13,761 nt of DNA from CAZWMK01 sp964635065 (GTDB lineage: Bacteria; Pseudomonadota; Alphaproteobacteria; Sphingomonadales; Sphingomonadaceae): the NCBI GenBank assembly GCA_964635065.1, contig CAZWMK010000059.1, forward strand, positions 1-13,761, given 5' to 3'. A program made the translations under genes and the position numbers. Shown in pieces: positions 13,054-13,761 of the stretch (the first letter of the stretch is position 1; each line of letters begins with the position of its first letter). The notes under the pieces are model-generated. The model was not told the DNA's origin and did no database searches. It saw only the letters and a list, made by a program, of their open reading frames with translations.

Positions 13054-13761
13054 ATGACGCAAAGCTATCAGATCATCGATCACACCTATGACGCCGTGGT
13101 TGTCGGCGCGGGCGGCTCTGGCCTGCGCGCGACGATGGGCATTGCCGAAACCGGCCTGAAAACGGCCTGCATCACCAAGGTGTTCCCGACCCGCTCGCAC
13201 ACGGTTGCGGCACAGGGCGGCATCGCGGCGGCACTTGGCAACATGGGTCCCGATCACTGGACCTGGCACATGTACGACACCGTCAAGGGGTCGGACTGGC
13301 TGGGCGATCAGGACGCGATCGAATATATGGTGCGCGAAGCGCCTGCCGCAGTTTATGAACTGGAGCATGCTGGCGTGCCGTTCAGCCGCAATGCCGACGG
13401 CACCATCTATCAGCGTCCCTTCGGTGGCCATATGCAGAACATGGGCGAAGGTCCGCCAGTGCAGCGCACCTGCGCCGCTGCCGACCGTACCGGCCATGCG
13501 ATGCTTCACGCGCTTTATCAGCAGAGCCTGAAGTACGCGGCGGACTTCTTCATCGAATACTTCGCCATCGACCTGATCATGGAAAATGGCGAATGCCGCG
13601 GCGTGATCGCGCTGTGCATGGATGACGGCACGATCCATCGCTTCCGTTCGAAGGCGGTCGTGCTGGCGACCGGCGGCTATGGCCGCAGCTACTACACCGC
13701 CACTTCGGCCCACACCTGCACCGGCGACGGTGGCGGCATGGTGCTGCGCGCGGGCCTGCCG
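13054..13761 (+). CDS. sdhA: Succinate dehydrogenase flavoprotein subunit SdhA, N-terminal part (cut by window edge)
   Basis: SdhA oxidises succinate to fumarate using covalently bound FAD, feeding electrons to the quinone pool through SdhB and SdhC/D. The window holds 236 codons of roughly 600 expected. YDAVVVGAGGSGLRATMGIA (about residues 12-31) is the FAD-binding Rossmann motif. FPTRSHTVAAQGGIAAALGN carries His49, the expected covalent FAD attachment site. RPFGGHMQNMGEGPPVQRTC (about 124-143) and VVLATGGYGRSYYTATSAHT are further flavoprotein motifs. The reading frame is intact to the edge. It follows sdhD by 8 nt; sdhB is expected beyond the window. Confidence 0.97.
   Translation, partial: MTQSYQIIDHTYDAVVVGAGGSGLRATMGIAETGLKTACITKVFPTRSHTVAAQGGIAAALGNMGPDHWTWHMYDTVKGSDWLGDQDAIEYMVREAPAAVYELEHAGVPFSRNADGTIYQRPFGGHMQNMGEGPPVQRTCAAADRTGHAMLHALYQQSLKYAADFFIEYFAIDLIMENGECRGVIALCMDDGTIHRFRSKAVVLATGGYGRSYYTATSAHTCTGDGGGMVLRAGLP

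Overview
The window is high-GC, tightly packed bacterial chromosome, most likely from an alphaproteobacterium of the Sphingomonadales. Three things point there: the flgBCDEFGHI order with sigma-54-type flagellar promoters, an alphaproteobacterial DUF2794 gene, and the style of the OxyR and SdhC N-termini. The order is inferred from protein character alone; no 16S or database match was available. I see no mobile elements, CRISPR arrays, tRNAs or rRNAs.

Region 1 (1-5263, minus strand) is the flagellar rod, hook and ring operon flgB-C-D-E-F-G-H-I. flgI is cut by the left edge. Genes overlap by 1-20 nt or are 5-13 nt apart. Region 2 (5264-5388) is a short divergent control region with two convincing -24/-12 (sigma-54) promoters back to back, one for flgB and one for flgA. 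Region 3 (5389-6817, plus strand) is flgA, flgM, a short FlgN-like ORF and a small membrane protein of unknown function, the last three overlapping.

Region 4 (6836-8810) has serine acetyltransferase (cysE) translationally overlapped with a DUF2794 gene on the minus strand. Divergent from it is a TauE/SafE-type (TSUP) membrane exporter. cysE and TSUP together suggest sulfur metabolism.

Region 5 (8811-11086) is a peroxide-defence module: minus-strand ahpC then ahpD, divergent from oxyR. AhpC has the C-terminal CPC pair and AhpD has the CxxC and acidic/His residues of the mycobacterial AhpC/AhpD system. A perfect 11-bp inverted repeat lies between ahpC and oxyR, a further half-site overlaps the oxyR start codon, and two hairpins separate ahpC from ahpD. 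A long imperfect hairpin separates the convergent TSUP and ahpD genes.

Region 6 (11087-13761, plus strand) is a zinc-free MDR-family quinone oxidoreductase followed by the succinate dehydrogenase operon sdhC-sdhD-sdhA, with sdhA cut by the right edge.

Most genes are standard families. The least explained parts are the flgBA sigma-54 control region with its apparently leaderless flgA, the small membrane protein ending the flgAMN operon, and the regulatory DNA of the ahpCD/oxyR module.
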